DNA from: Paludibacteraceae bacterium
GTDB taxonomy: Bacteria > Bacteroidota > Bacteroidia > Bacteroidales > Paludibacteraceae
Assembly (NCBI GenBank): GCA_024405895.1
Contig: JAKSNW010000018.1
Location: forward strand, 1 to 34,762
Length of the DNA stretch: 34,762 bases
Direction of reading: 5' to 3'
The position numbers and the translations under genes were made by a program. This document shows, piece after piece, positions 23,177 to 33,001 of this stretch. A model generated the notes under the pieces. It was not told the origin of the DNA. It ran no database searches and was given only the letters and a program-made list of their open reading frames with translations. The first letter of the stretch is position 1. The number at the start of each line of letters is the position of its first letter.

Positions 23177-23197
23177 ATACTATATAAACTATAGTAT
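23177..23197. promoter_or_regulatory. Inverted repeat between two divergent promoters
   Basis: ATACTATA (23177-23184), a 5-base spacer, TATAGTAT (23190-23197). It sits where the -33 element of the rightward promoter should be (around 23189-23192) and about 28 bases behind the leftward -7 element. Both promoters lack the TTG box, so the repeat could be an operator or activator site shared by both. Confidence 0.5.
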
Positions 23198-23211
23198 TCG
23201 AAAATTTTTGC

Positions 23212-23219
23212 TATCTTTG
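23212..23219 (+). promoter_or_regulatory. Probable -7 element for the tricorn-type protease gene
   Basis: TATCTTTG, 57 bases before the ATG at 23277. No -33 TTG is seen; the inverted repeat occupies that place. Confidence 0.6.
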
Positions 23220-23276
23220 TGCTCCATATACCCCAATGGGTAATCGGATTCAGCAAATATTAAACACAACGATAAT

Positions 23277-26200
23277 ATGAAAAAAATCGCTTCACTTATA
23301 GTTCTTTGCCTCAGCGCATTGACTATGTTGCAAGCCTCACCTCTGTGGATGCGTTACAACACCATCTCACCACAAGGCGACCGCATTGCATTCAGTTACA
23401 AAGGCGACATCTACGTGGTAAACGCCCAAGGCGGCACAGCTCGGCAGCTCACCACCAACAGCGCCTACGATTTCAATCCTGTTTGGAGTAACGACGGCAA
23501 GACCATTGCTTTTGCGTCCGACCGCAACGGCAACTTCGACGTCTACACAGTGCCTGCTCAAGGCGGTGTAGCCAAACGTGTCACCTACAACTCCGCTGCA
23601 GAAACACCTATGGCTTTCTCTGCCGACGACAAAGCCATCTATTTCACAGCTTATATCCAGAAAGACTTTGCCTATGTGCAATTCCCTTCTGGTTGGATGA
23701 CAGAGCTCTACTCTGTTCCTGTGGAAGGTGGTCGCCCAGTACAGGTTACACCTGCCACCGTTTGCTCCATGAGTCTTGCTGCAGACGGCAAATCATTCCT
23801 CTACACCAACCGCACAGGCAGTGAGAACATCTGGCGTAAGCACCAGGTTTCTTCCGTAGCTCGCGACATTTTCTACTATGATGCCAAGAAAGGTACACAC
23901 CGCCAAATCACCACCAACGTTGGTGAAGACCGCGATGCACGTTTCATTGCCGGCACCAAAGATATGGTATTCCTCAGCGAACGCAACGGCGGCACATTCA
24001 ATGTCTACCGTGCTTCTGTTGACAACGCAGAAAAAGCTGTGGCTATCACCAATTTCAAGAACCACCCAGTTCGTTTCCTTTCCGTTGCCAACAATGGTAC
24101 CGTTTGTTATAACTACATGGGCGAGATTTACACCCAAATGCCTAACGGTCAACCAAAGAAAGTAAACATTGAATTGGTAAACGACCAAGACAACACCCCA
24201 CAACGCGGTTCATTCGGCCGTGCATCTCAACTGCGAATCACCCCTGACGGCAAGCAGATTGCTTTCGTGGTTCGCGGTGAAATCTTTGTGACTACCGACG
24301 AATACGCCACAACCAAGCAAATCACCCATACTGCCGAAGCCGAACTCCAGCCAACCTTCTCACCTGACGGTAAGAAACTCGTCTACACCTCAGAGCGCGA
24401 CGGTTTCTTTGCACTCTACATGGCAACCATGGAGCGCAGCGAGGAGAAGAACTTCGCCTATGCGACCCTTGTCAAGGAAGAGCCTCTCTTCAAAGACCAC
24501 ATCGAACGCACCAACGCAGAGTTCTCACCAGACGGCAAGGAGATTGCGTTCATTGAACAACGCCGCTACCTTAAGGTAATGAACTTGGCAACCAAGGCTG
24601 TACGTCAAATCACCGATGGCACACAACATTACGGCACCGACGAGTGGACCATGGATTACCAGTGGTCGCCTGACGGCAAATGGTTTGCCATCACACTCAT
24701 CAGCAACCGCCGCGAACCATATTCTGACGTTGGCATCATCTCTGCCGACGGCAAGGATCACAAGATCCACAATATCACCAACGACGGTTATATCACCACC
24801 AACCCACAATGGGTGCTCGACGGCAACGCCATCATCTTCCAATCCAACCGCCTCGGCATGCGTTCACATGCTTCATGGGGTTCACAGGAAGACGTATTCA
24901 TCGCCTTCATGAACCAAGACGCCTACGATAAATTCCATCTTTCAAAAGAGGAATACCAACGCGTTAAGGAAGAAGAAGAGGCCATGAAGAAAGCAGCCAA
25001 AGCTAACGAGAGCAACGACAAGAAGAAAGACGACAAGAAAGGAAAAGACGAAAAGAAGGAAGAGACCAAGGAGTCAAAAGGCGTTGAGGTTGACACCGAA
25101 CGTCTTGAAGAACGTGTCAGCCGCCTCACCCCAATGTCATCCAACCTCAGCGGCATCGCTCTTTCAAACGACGGCGAGAAACTCTATTTCCTCAGTGCAT
25201 TTGAAAAAGGTTACGACCTCTGGGAACTCAACACCCGCGAAGGCGGCACCAAGATTCTCAAGAAACTCGGCAGCAATGGCGGCAGCAATATCCTCATGAC
25301 CAAGAAAGGCGATGCCATGTTCCTGACAGCCAACGGAAGCATCCAGAAGATTGATACCAAAGGTTCTGCTACCCCAATCCAATACGACGCAACCATGGAA
25401 CTCGACCGTGCTGCTGAACGTGAGTATATGTTCAACCACGTGTTCCTCCAAGAGAACAAGCGTCTCTTCCGCCGCGACCACAACGGCGCCGACATGGACC
25501 TCATCCGTCGCGACTACGAGCCATTCCTTGAACATATCAACAACAACTACGACTTCTCTGAACTTCTCTCAGAAATTCTCGGCGAACTCAACGTATCACA
25601 CTCTGGTTCTGGCTACACCGGAACAAGCGTTGCCAATGGCGACGTGACCGCACAACTCGGTGTATTGCTTGACATGAGCTACACAGGCAAGGGCATCAAG
25701 ATCACCGAAGTGCTCAAAGATGGTCCGTTCGACAATAAGCACTCAAAAGTGAAAGCCGGCGACGTCATCGAGAAAATTGATGGTGTGGAAATCGAAGCCG
25801 ACAAAGACTACTACGCATTGCTTAACAAGAAAGTAGGCAAGATGGTGCTCGTAAGCATCAGCCGCGGTGGTCAGAAATGGGACGAGATTATCAAGCCAAT
25901 CAGCAAGAGCGCCCAGAACGAACTGCTCTATCAACGTTGGGTAAAACATAATGCCGAAATGGTAGAGAAACTCTCAGGCGGCAAACTCGGCTACGTTCAC
26001 ATCCGCAGCATGGCCGACGCAAGCTATCGTGATGTCTATGCAGACATTCTCGGTAAATACAATATGAAAGAAGGTATCGTTATCGACACCCGTTTCAACG
26101 GAGGTGGCCGTCTGCACGAAGACATCGAGACCCTCTTTAGCGGCGAGAAATATCTCGAGCAGGTAATCCGCGACACTGTATCATGTGTAATGCCTTCACG

Positions 26201-26558
26201 CCGTTACAACAAGCCATCTATCATGCTCGTCTGCGAAGCCAACTACAGCAACGCTCACGGCACACCATGGGTTTACAACTACAAGAAGATGGGCAAGATT
26301 GTCGGCATGCCTGTTCCTGGCACCATGAGTAGTGTTACCTGGGAAACCTTGCAAGACCCAACCCTCTACTTCGGTTTACCAGTTATCGGTTATCGCACCG
26401 AACAAGGCAACTACCTCGAGAACACACAACTCGAGCCAGACATCAAAGTACGCAACACACCAGAAAAAATGGCAGAAGGCGTTGACGAACAACTTGAGGC
26501 TGCTGTAAAAGCACTGCTTGAAGACCTCAAGAACTTCCACACTTGGGGCGAAAAATAA
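23277..26558 (+). CDS. Secreted tricorn-type S41 protease
   Basis: A 1093-residue exported protein: signal peptide (about 1-20, MLQA then SPLW), two beta-propeller regions built from PD40/TolB-like repeats (about 25-550 and 610-720, many with the SPDGKxIAF pattern), a highly charged Lys/Glu linker (about 555-603), a PDZ domain (about 790-865) and a C-terminal S41 peptidase core. Candidate catalytic residues are S774-H775 (NVSHSG), S991 (NYSNAHG) and E1023 (TWETLQ), with DTRFNGGG near 937. Tricorn proteases degrade peptides; bacterial versions in Bacteroidota are exported and probably act on peptides in the periplasm or outside. The gene stands alone with a promoter element and strong terminator. 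Confidence 0.9.
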   Translation: MKKIASLIVLCLSALTMLQASPLWMRYNTISPQGDRIAFSYKGDIYVVNAQGGTARQLTTNSAYDFNPVWSNDGKTIAFASDRNGNFDVYTVPAQGGVAKRVTYNSAAETPMAFSADDKAIYFTAYIQKDFAYVQFPSGWMTELYSVPVEGGRPVQVTPATVCSMSLAADGKSFLYTNRTGSENIWRKHQVSSVARDIFYYDAKKGTHRQITTNVGEDRDARFIAGTKDMVFLSERNGGTFNVYRASVDNAEKAVAITNFKNHPVRFLSVANNGTVCYNYMGEIYTQMPNGQPKKVNIELVNDQDNTPQRGSFGRASQLRITPDGKQIAFVVRGEIFVTTDEYATTKQITHTAEAELQPTFSPDGKKLVYTSERDGFFALYMATMERSEEKNFAYATLVKEEPLFKDHIERTNAEFSPDGKEIAFIEQRRYLKVMNLATKAVRQITDGTQHYGTDEWTMDYQWSPDGKWFAITLISNRREPYSDVGIISADGKDHKIHNITNDGYITTNPQWVLDGNAIIFQSNRLGMRSHASWGSQEDVFIAFMNQDAYDKFHLSKEEYQRVKEEEEAMKKAAKANESNDKKKDDKKGKDEKKEETKESKGVEVDTERLEERVSRLTPMSSNLSGIALSNDGEKLYFLSAFEKGYDLWELNTREGGTKILKKLGSNGGSNILMTKKGDAMFLTANGSIQKIDTKGSATPIQYDATMELDRAAEREYMFNHVFLQENKRLFRRDHNGADMDLIRRDYEPFLEHINNNYDFSELLSEILGELNVSHSGSGYTGTSVANGDVTAQLGVLLDMSYTGKGIKITEVLKDGPFDNKHSKVKAGDVIEKIDGVEIEADKDYYALLNKKVGKMVLVSISRGGQKWDEIIKPISKSAQNELLYQRWVKHNAEMVEKLSGGKLGYVHIRSMADASYRDVYADILGKYNMKEGIVIDTRFNGGGRLHEDIETLFSGEKYLEQVIRDTVSCVMPSRRYNKPSIMLVCEANYSNAHGTPWVYNYKKMGKIVGMPVPGTMSSVTWETLQDPTLYFGLPVIGYRTEQGNYLENTQLEPDIKVRNTPEKMAEGVDEQLEAAVKALLEDLKNFHTWGEK

Positions 26559-26576
26559 CCTCAACAAAATATCTCG

Positions 26577-26610
26577 AGAGGATGTCGATTTTCGGCATCC
26601 TCTTTTTTTT
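26577..26610 (+). terminator. Intrinsic terminator of the tricorn-type protease gene
   Basis: AGAGGATG (26577-26584) pairs with CATCCTCT (26596-26603), extended inward by CGA/TCG, then eight T residues to 26610. Confidence 0.92.
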
Positions 26611-26618
26611 CTACAAAA

Positions 26619-26650
26619 TTTGGTAAGTCCCCCAAAAACATATACTTTTG
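26619..26650 (+). promoter_or_regulatory. Promoter of the cysteine-rich lipoprotein gene
   Basis: TTTG (26619-26622), 20 bases, TACTTTTG (26643-26650): a full consensus match, beginning just nine bases after the upstream terminator and ending 45 bases before the ATG. Confidence 0.82.
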
Positions 26651-26695
26651 CAAAACTATAATAATCATCTACAAACAACTAAAACTAAAATTTTT

Positions 26696-27367
26696 ATGAA
26701 CTACAAATCATTCGTAGTAACGATGCTGCTATGCATCGCATCTTGCGCCGTTGCAAGCAACCCTCAACAAGCCAATGCGCTTCCCGAACCAGGTTTTCGT
26801 ATCTATTGCAAAGGAGCCTGCCCCGACAAAATCACCCCCTGTATTGCAAATTACAAATGGGACAACATAACAGAACGTCCTATTGACATTATGTGCAATT
26901 GCAATACTTGCCAAAGGGTAATAGAGCCATTAAATCCAGAGCAACCAATGCCGAAAAGCATCAAAATTGCCGTTGACATGCCACTTCTTCTTGATTACGC
27001 AACAACCTTCATGAGCGAAAAGCACCTTGTTGACAAACACTCACTTGGCATCAATTCGCTATGGTATCTCCCAGGCCAGGGCAACTACATCAATATCACT
27101 ATCGACTTTGTCATTATTACAGGAAAGGGAGAATCTTATACCGACGCAGTGTCCATTGTCACAGAGTTTACCGACGAAAGCCACTGCACCCCAAAAGAAA
27201 CCATCATGTACGCCTATTCCAATAGTAATGGAGACCCACAGTGCTGTGGCAAAGTCGACTTGGAAAACCACAAAATCCAAGGAACAAAAGGCGACACTTG
27301 TGGTGTAGGAATCTATCGAATTGACATCTCCAAATGGCAAACCACGCCCGACTTTTTCAACAAATAA
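26696..27367 (+). CDS. Cysteine-rich putative lipoprotein, function unknown
   Basis: 223 residues from ATG 26696. The N-terminus has a lipobox I14-A15-S16-C17, so it is probably lipid-anchored. The mature part has clustered cysteines: C38-x3-C42-x6-C49 and C67-x-C69-x2-C72, plus ESHC, PQCC and DTCG further on, at least ten in all. They suggest disulfides or metal binding. I do not recognise a family. An upstream in-frame ATG at 26648 overlaps the promoter -7 element, so it cannot be used. The gene is monocistronic by position, with its own promoter, between the protease and the rimP operon. Confidence 0.75.
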   Translation: MNYKSFVVTMLLCIASCAVASNPQQANALPEPGFRIYCKGACPDKITPCIANYKWDNITERPIDIMCNCNTCQRVIEPLNPEQPMPKSIKIAVDMPLLLDYATTFMSEKHLVDKHSLGINSLWYLPGQGNYINITIDFVIITGKGESYTDAVSIVTEFTDESHCTPKETIMYAYSNSNGDPQCCGKVDLENHKIQGTKGDTCGVGIYRIDISKWQTTPDFFNK

Positions 27368-27410
27368 CACCACACAACAAGACGGACAACAAAAAAATGC
27401 CGCAAAAGTA

Positions 27411-27440
27411 TTGAGAATTAGAAAATAATTAGTACTTTTG
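27411..27440 (+). promoter_or_regulatory. Promoter of the rimP-nusA-infB operon
   Basis: TTG (27411-27413), 19 bases, TACTTTTG (27433-27440), followed by a 53-base leader containing a hairpin. Confidence 0.85.
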
Positions 27441-27449
27441 CAGTCGATT

Positions 27450-27473
27450 AGAGGGGGACGAAAGTTCCCCTCT
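27450..27473 (+). promoter_or_regulatory. GNRA-capped hairpin in the rimP leader
   Basis: AGAGGGGGAC (27450-27459) pairs with GTTCCCCTCT (27464-27473) across a GAAA tetraloop: nine Watson-Crick pairs and one G-T. It starts a few bases after the likely transcription start. It is followed by TTAATT, not a T-run, so a terminator is unlikely; mRNA protection or translational control of the operon is possible. Confidence 0.65.
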
Positions 27474-27493
27474 CTTAATTTACTTTTATCACA

Positions 27494-27958
27494 ATGATTT
27501 CAACATCCGAACTTACCCAATTGGTAGAAAAGAGCATCGCCGACCGCGACGCATTCATTGTAACAGTGGAGATTAGCGCCAGCAACGCCATCACCATCGA
27601 GCTCGACTCCAAAGAGGGTCTCGATATGGAACTCTGCGCCGAAATCAACCGCAGTCTGCAAGCGCATTACGGCGAGGAACTCGACAACTACGACCTCGAA
27701 GTGGGCTCAACAGGCCTCACCACCCCATTCAAAATCGTCAAACAATATGAAAACGTAGTGGGCGAAAAGGTGGAAGTAGTTACCAAAGAGGGCAAGAAAC
27801 TCAAAGGCATCATGAAAGAAGCCAACAATGAGCACTTCACCATTGAAGTGGAAATGATGGTCAAACTGGAAGGTGCAAAACGTAAGACCTTGCAGAAACA
27901 GGACTTCACCTTTGCCTATGGCGACGTGAAAAGCACCTGCCGCATGATTGAAATCTAA
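27494..27958 (+). CDS. rimP: Ribosome maturation factor RimP
   Basis: A 154-residue protein with the RimP N-terminal alpha/beta domain (IELDSKEGLDMELCAEINRSL in part; DLEVGSTGLTTPF matches the family's LEVSSPGLxRPL) and C-terminal Sm-like barrel (about 85-154). It assists 30S subunit maturation. It is the first gene of the conserved rimP-nusA-infB order, with nusA 43 bases downstream. Confidence 0.95.
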   Translation: MISTSELTQLVEKSIADRDAFIVTVEISASNAITIELDSKEGLDMELCAEINRSLQAHYGEELDNYDLEVGSTGLTTPFKIVKQYENVVGEKVEVVTKEGKKLKGIMKEANNEHFTIEVEMMVKLEGAKRKTLQKQDFTFAYGDVKSTCRMIEI

Positions 27959-28001
27959 ACCAACAAACGAATAAAAAAGTAATCTTCAAAGATACACAGC
28001 T

Positions 28002-29255
28002 ATGGCTAAAACAGAAAGCGCTAACCTCATCAGCACATTTGCCGAGTTCAAAGAATCAAAGAACATCGACCGCAAGACCCTGATGAGCATCATGGAGGAA
28101 TCGTTCCGCAACGTCATCACCAAGACATACGGTTCCGACAAAAACTATAAAATCGTTATCAACCCTGACAAAGGTGACGTACAAATCTGGCGTAACCGCA
28201 TCGTGGTAGAAGAGGACAAAGTAACCGATCCTAACCTCGAGATTCCATTGTCAGAGGCACAAAAAATCCAGGAAGACTACGAAGTAGGCGAGGAAGTAAC
28301 AGAACAAGTAGAATTCAGTTCTTTCAGCCGTCGCGCCGTACTCAACCTCCGTCAAATGCTTGCTTCAAAAGTATTGGACGTTCAAAAAGATACTCTCTAC
28401 GAGAAATACAGTGAGATGGTTGGACAAATCGTCAAAGGCACCGTATATCAAATGTGGAAGAAAGAAGTGCTCATGCTTGACGACGAAGGCAACGAACTCC
28501 TTCTCCCAAAAGCAGAACAGATTCCTTCCGACTTCTACCACAAAGAAGATTATGTACGTGCTGTTGTTGTAAAAGTGGACAACCAAAACAACAACCCAAA
28601 AATCTATCTCTCACGTACTTCACCACTCTTCCTTGAGCGTCTCTTCGAATTGGAAGTTCCTGAAATCAAAGACGGACTCATCACCATCAAGAAAGTGGTT
28701 CGTGTACCAGGCGAACGTGCCAAAGTGGCTGTAGAAAGCTACGACGACCGTATCGATCCAGTAGGTGCATGCGTAGGCGTGAAAGGTGCACGTATCAGCG
28801 GCATCGTTCGCGAACTCCGCAACGAGAGCATCGACGTAATCAACTGGACCAACAACGTGAGCCTCCTTATCTCACGCGCATTGAGCCCAGCAAAAATCAG
28901 TTCTATCGGTCTTGACAACGAAAACAAACGCGCCGATGTTTACATGAAACAAGAGGACATCTCCCTTGCTATCGGCAAGAACGGCAACAACATCAAACTT
29001 GCCAGCATGCTCTCTGGCTATACCATCGATGTATACCGTGAGGAAGACGAACTCACCGACGGCGATGATATCTATCTCGACGAGTTCTCAGACGAAATCG
29101 ACAGCTGGGTAATTGACATGCTCAAACAAGCTGGCTACAACACAGCAAAAGAAGTGCTCAACACCAGCAAAGAAGAACTGCTTAGAAACGTCGACTTCGA
29201 AGAAGAAACTGTAGACGATATTTATCGCATCCTCAGCGAGGAATTCAGCGAATAA
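28002..29255 (+). CDS. nusA: Transcription termination/antitermination factor NusA
   Basis: A 417-residue protein: N-terminal RNA-polymerase-binding domain (about 1-125), S1 domain (about 130-200), KH1 and KH2 (about 230-345; VGACVGVKGARISGIVRELRNE and ISLAIGKNGNNIKLAS carry the GxxG loops as GVKG and GKNG), and a short acidic C-terminal helix-hairpin segment (about 365-417). It regulates pausing, termination and antitermination by RNA polymerase. It lies between rimP and infB as usual; 70 bases separate it from infB. Confidence 0.97.
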   Translation: MAKTESANLISTFAEFKESKNIDRKTLMSIMEESFRNVITKTYGSDKNYKIVINPDKGDVQIWRNRIVVEEDKVTDPNLEIPLSEAQKIQEDYEVGEEVTEQVEFSSFSRRAVLNLRQMLASKVLDVQKDTLYEKYSEMVGQIVKGTVYQMWKKEVLMLDDEGNELLLPKAEQIPSDFYHKEDYVRAVVVKVDNQNNNPKIYLSRTSPLFLERLFELEVPEIKDGLITIKKVVRVPGERAKVAVESYDDRIDPVGACVGVKGARISGIVRELRNESIDVINWTNNVSLLISRALSPAKISSIGLDNENKRADVYMKQEDISLAIGKNGNNIKLASMLSGYTIDVYREEDELTDGDDIYLDEFSDEIDSWVIDMLKQAGYNTAKEVLNTSKEELLRNVDFEEETVDDIYRILSEEFSE

Positions 29256-29313
29256 TCATCTATTCTTTCGGGCATTTTTAGGACTATCAACAACAAACGA
29301 TTAACAACAAACA

Positions 29314-29319
29314 AAGGAG
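29314..29319 (+). promoter_or_regulatory. Shine-Dalgarno site of infB
   Basis: AAGGAG six bases before the infB ATG. Such a site is uncommon in this window and fixes the start of this unusually long protein. Confidence 0.65.
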
Positions 29320-29325
29320 TAAGTA

Positions 29326-32300
29326 ATGGCATATAGATTAGCGAATTTGGTACAAGAACTCAATATCAGTACAGACACAGCACGCGAATTTTTGCGTAAA
29401 AAAGGCATTGAATTGAGTGAGAACGACAGCGTAAAACTCACAGCTGAACAGGAAGAACTGCTCAACACACAATTCGGCAAAGACAAAGACCTCAAGAAAC
29501 AGAGTGAGGCATTGTCAAACGAACGTAAGAGCAAGGACACCAGCTCTGTTGTAACTGCCCCTGGCTACGAGAAAAAAGAAGAGCCAAAAGCAGCACCAAA
29601 GAAAGAGAAAGCTGTTCCTGCCGCCAAAGCAGAAAAAGCCGAAGAAAAAGAACCTGCTGCAAAGGCAGAGACTCCAGCTGCAGAACCTGTAGCCGAGCCT
29701 AAAAAAGAAGAACCAAAGAAAGAGGAAATGCCTCAGCCAAAAGCCGAAGAGAAACCTCAGCCAGCCAAAGAAGAACCGAAAGCCACCCAGCCTACTCCAA
29801 AGAAAGAAGAACCGAAAGTTGTTGAACCAGCGCCAGCTGCTCCTAAGAAAAAAGAAGAAAAGAAACAGTCCGAGCCTCAGCCTAAAAAGCAAGAGAAGCC
29901 TGTTGAGAAGCCAGCAGTAAAAGAAGCTGCCAAACCAGCAGCCGAAAAGCCACAGCCAATGAAACCGGTTGTCGTAGCTGCCCAGCAACAGACAGCCGTG
30001 AAGATTACTCCAGTGGAACAGACTGCAACAACAGCCGCCACAACCACAACATCTGCTCCGCTCATCACAGGTCCAAAAGTGATTGGTAAGATTCAACTCG
30101 ATGAAATCAACCCATCCACTCGCCCTCCAAAGCAGAAACACGAAAAGAACAAGAAAGACAAGAACGGCAAGCCTAACAACAATCCTAACAATAAGGAGAA
30201 CAAGCCTAATCAGCAAGGCAAGCCTAATAACAACAATGGTCAGAACAACAACGGTGAAGGCAAGAAAAAACGCGAACGTATAGGCCATACAAAAGTAGAC
30301 ATCAATGCTGTTGTCAACCAAAACAAGAACCAAGGCAACAACGGCAACAACAATGGCAAGGATGCTCAGCGTAACAACAAGAACGCCGGTAAACCAAACA
30401 ACAAAGGCAACAATCGTAATGCTGCCAACAATGCCCCAACCGACGAGGATATGTCCAAGAAGGTAAAAGAGGCACTCAACAACCTGACCAACAATAAAGA
30501 AATCAACAAGAAAGGTGCTTCACACCGTCGTGAAAAACGCCAAAACATCCGCGAGCAGCAGCAAGAGCAGTTCGGTCAGGAATTGGCAGAATCAAAGATT
30601 TTGAAGATTACCGAGTTCGTAACAGCCAACGAACTTGCCACCATGATGAAGAAGAGCGTGAACGAAATCATCGGCACCTGCTTCGCCATGGGTCTTGTGG
30701 TTTCCATCAACCAACGCCTTAACGCAGAGACCATCAACATCGTAGCCGAAGAGTTCGGTTTCCAGACCGAGTTCGTAAGTGCCGAGGTGGTTCATGCCAT
30801 CAAAGAGGAAGAGGTGAACGAAGAAGCCCTCGTGCCACGCTCACCAATCGTTACCGTCATGGGTCACGTCGACCATGGTAAAACCTCTTTGCTCGACTAC
30901 ATCCGTAAATCCAACGTCATCGCCGGTGAGGCAGGCGGTATCACCCAGCACATCGGTGCATACCACGTAACCCTTGAAGACGGACGTCAGATTACCTTCC
31001 TTGACACCCCTGGTCACGAAGCCTTTACCGCGATGCGTGCCCGTGGTGCTCAGGTTACCGATATCGCTATTATTATTGTAGCAGCCGACGACGACGTCAT
31101 GCCTCAGACTGTTGAGGCTATCAACCACGCTGCAGCCGCCGGTGTTCCTATCGTCTTCGCCATCAACAAGATTGATAAACCAGGTGCTAATGCAGAGAAA
31201 GTAAAAGAGAGCCTTGCTGCCATGAACTACCTCGTTGAGGAATGGGGCGGCAAATATCAGTCACAGGACATCTCTGCCAAGAAAGGTATCGGTGTCAACG
31301 AACTCTTGGAGAAGGTATTGCTTGAAGCCGAGTTGCTCGACCTTAAAGCCGACCCAACCAAAGAGGCTACCGGCTCTGTCATCGAGTCATCCTTGGACAA
31401 AGGTCGTGGCTATGTAGCTACTCTCTTGGTTCAAAACGGCACATTGCACGTTGGCGACGTTGTCTTGGCAGGCAAGTGCTACGGCAAGGTTCGCGCCATG
31501 TTCAACGAGCGTAACCAACGTATCAAAGAGGCCGGTCCTGCCGAGCCAGTCATCATCCTCGGCTTGAACAATGCACCTCAGGCAGGCGATAAGTTCAACG
31601 TCTTTGCTGCAGAGCACGAAGCCCGCGAGTTGGCAAACAAACGCGAACAACTCCAACGCGAACAAGATATCCGCACCACAACCCACTTGACCTTGGACGA
31701 AATCGGCCGTCGTATCGCACTCGGCAACTTCCAAGAGATGAACATCATCGTCAAGGGCGACGTAGACGGTTCAATCGAGGCATTGTCCGACTCACTCATC
31801 AAACTCTCAACTCCAGAGTTGCAGGTCAACATCGTCCACAAGGCAGTCGGTCAGATCTCCGAATCAGATATCCTCTTGGCAGCCGCTTCCAACGCCATCA
31901 TCGTCGGCTTCCAGGTACGTCCTTCAATGGCAGCCCGCAAACTCGCCGAGCAAGAGCAAATCGATATCCGCCTCTACTCTATCATCTACGATGCCATCGA
32001 GGAGGTGAAAGCCGCTATGGAAGGCATGCTCTCACCTGAGGTTAAAGAGGTGGTTACAGCAACCCTCGAAGTGCTCCAGACATTCAAAATCTCGAAAGTC
32101 GGCACCGTGGCAGGCTGCTTGGTACGCGACGGTAAGATCAAACGTGGCAACAAGATTCGTCTTATCCGCGACGGCATAGTGGTCTACACTGGCGACCTCG
32201 CCTCACTCAAACGTATGAAAGACGACGTCAAGGAGGTACCAGCAGGTATGGACTGTGGCTTGAACCTCGACAAGTACAACGACATCAAGGTGGGCGACAT

Positions 32301-32346
32301 CATCGAGTCATTCGAAGAAGTAGAAGAAAAACGCACATTGTCATAA
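29326..32346 (+). CDS. infB: Translation initiation factor IF-2
   Basis: A 1006-residue IF-2, longer than E. coli IF-2 because of its N-terminal half. Residues 1-55 are an IF2_N domain ([19 protein letters not shown]). Residues about 60-260 are Lys/Glu/Pro/Ala-rich and about 285-370 Asn-rich, probably disordered. A second IF2_N-like domain lies near 425-480, and the GTPase core has G1 GHVDHGKT (513-520), DTPGHE and NKID, followed by domains II, III and the C-terminal domain. It positions initiator tRNA on the 30S subunit. It is preceded by a Shine-Dalgarno site and ends three bases before cvpA. Confidence 0.97.
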   Translation: MAYRLANLVQELNISTDTAREFLRKKGIELSENDSVKLTAEQEELLNTQFGKDKDLKKQSEALSNERKSKDTSSVVTAPGYEKKEEPKAAPKKEKAVPAAKAEKAEEKEPAAKAETPAAEPVAEPKKEEPKKEEMPQPKAEEKPQPAKEEPKATQPTPKKEEPKVVEPAPAAPKKKEEKKQSEPQPKKQEKPVEKPAVKEAAKPAAEKPQPMKPVVVAAQQQTAVKITPVEQTATTAATTTTSAPLITGPKVIGKIQLDEINPSTRPPKQKHEKNKKDKNGKPNNNPNNKENKPNQQGKPNNNNGQNNNGEGKKKRERIGHTKVDINAVVNQNKNQGNNGNNNGKDAQRNNKNAGKPNNKGNNRNAANNAPTDEDMSKKVKEALNNLTNNKEINKKGASHRREKRQNIREQQQEQFGQELAESKILKITEFVTANELATMMKKSVNEIIGTCFAMGLVVSINQRLNAETINIVAEEFGFQTEFVSAEVVHAIKEEEVNEEALVPRSPIVTVMGHVDHGKTSLLDYIRKSNVIAGEAGGITQHIGAYHVTLEDGRQITFLDTPGHEAFTAMRARGAQVTDIAIIIVAADDDVMPQTVEAINHAAAAGVPIVFAINKIDKPGANAEKVKESLAAMNYLVEEWGGKYQSQDISAKKGIGVNELLEKVLLEAELLDLKADPTKEATGSVIESSLDKGRGYVATLLVQNGTLHVGDVVLAGKCYGKVRAMFNERNQRIKEAGPAEPVIILGLNNAPQAGDKFNVFAAEHEARELANKREQLQREQDIRTTTHLTLDEIGRRIALGNFQEMNIIVKGDVDGSIEALSDSLIKLSTPELQVNIVHKAVGQISESDILLAAASNAIIVGFQVRPSMAARKLAEQEQIDIRLYSIIYDAIEEVKAAMEGMLSPEVKEVVTATLEVLQTFKISKVGTVAGCLVRDGKIKRGNKIRLIRDGIVVYTGDLASLKRMKDDVKEVPAGMDCGLNLDKYNDIKVGDIIESFEEVEEKRTLS

Positions 32347-32349
32347 GCC

Positions 32350-32886
32350 ATGCACTTCACAGGATTGGATTTTCTGATTATCGTACCCATAGGCTACGGC
32401 ATCGTACGAGGTCTCTACCGCGGATTCTTCAAGGAACTGAGTGCCACCATCGGCGTGGTGCTTGCCTTGATTGCCGTACGACTCTTCGGCGGACTCCTGA
32501 CTGGCTTCATGTCAAGCACGTTCAACGTATCGCCACTTCAAGGCAAGGCATTTGCCTGCATCGTGGTCTTCCTTGTGGCCATGGCAGGCGTGAAGTTCGC
32601 CATGAACTCAGCCCGCAGCCTCTTCCGTGCTGTCAAGATGGGCACTTTGGAGAAAGCCGGCGGCGGATTGCTCGGCGGACTCAAGATTCTCCTCGTAGTC
32701 AGCCTGTTGCTCAATCTCTTCACCGCAGTAAACAAGGTGATCAAGCCGGAGCGCAACGAGCAGTGGGCAGAGTCACGATTCTACACCCCAGCCAAGAAAT
32801 TCGTTCCTTCGCTGATGCCTTTCCTCTCCCAAGAGAAATTCTTCAACAAGGAAGCCGATGATTCTGAAGCGAATACAGAAGAATAG
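32350..32886 (+). CDS. CvpA family membrane protein
   Basis: A 178-residue protein with four predicted hydrophobic helices (about 8-25, 33-53, 67-85, 104-124) and an acidic soluble tail (ends SEANTEE). The N-terminal phrase FLIIVPIGYGIVRGLYRGFFKEL and the glycines in GGGLLGGLK are typical of the CvpA (colicin V production) family. CvpA homologues are involved in envelope homeostasis in proteobacteria; the role in Bacteroidota is not settled. It starts three bases after infB and is the last gene of the operon. Confidence 0.88.
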   Translation: MHFTGLDFLIIVPIGYGIVRGLYRGFFKELSATIGVVLALIAVRLFGGLLTGFMSSTFNVSPLQGKAFACIVVFLVAMAGVKFAMNSARSLFRAVKMGTLEKAGGGLLGGLKILLVVSLLLNLFTAVNKVIKPERNEQWAESRFYTPAKKFVPSLMPFLSQEKFFNKEADDSEANTEE

Positions 32887-32911
32887 AATCAACAACTACC
32901 ATAAACAAAAG

Positions 32912-32941
32912 ATAGCACCCGAAAAAAGGTGCTATTTTTTT
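32912..32941 (+). terminator. Intrinsic terminator of the rimP-nusA-infB-cvpA operon
   Basis: ATAGCACC (32912-32919) and GGTGCTAT (32928-32935), followed by seven T residues. Confidence 0.92.
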
Positions 32942-33001
32942 GCATTTTGGTGTAGCAAACCCACCGACTCGTGCGTCTAACAGATAGAAACAACACAAGA
33001 A

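Noticed and set aside
29515-30333. Long minus-strand frame rich in Phe and Leu inside infB
   Set aside because: It is the reverse complement of the Lys/Glu-rich linker of IF-2 and has no start signals or family features.
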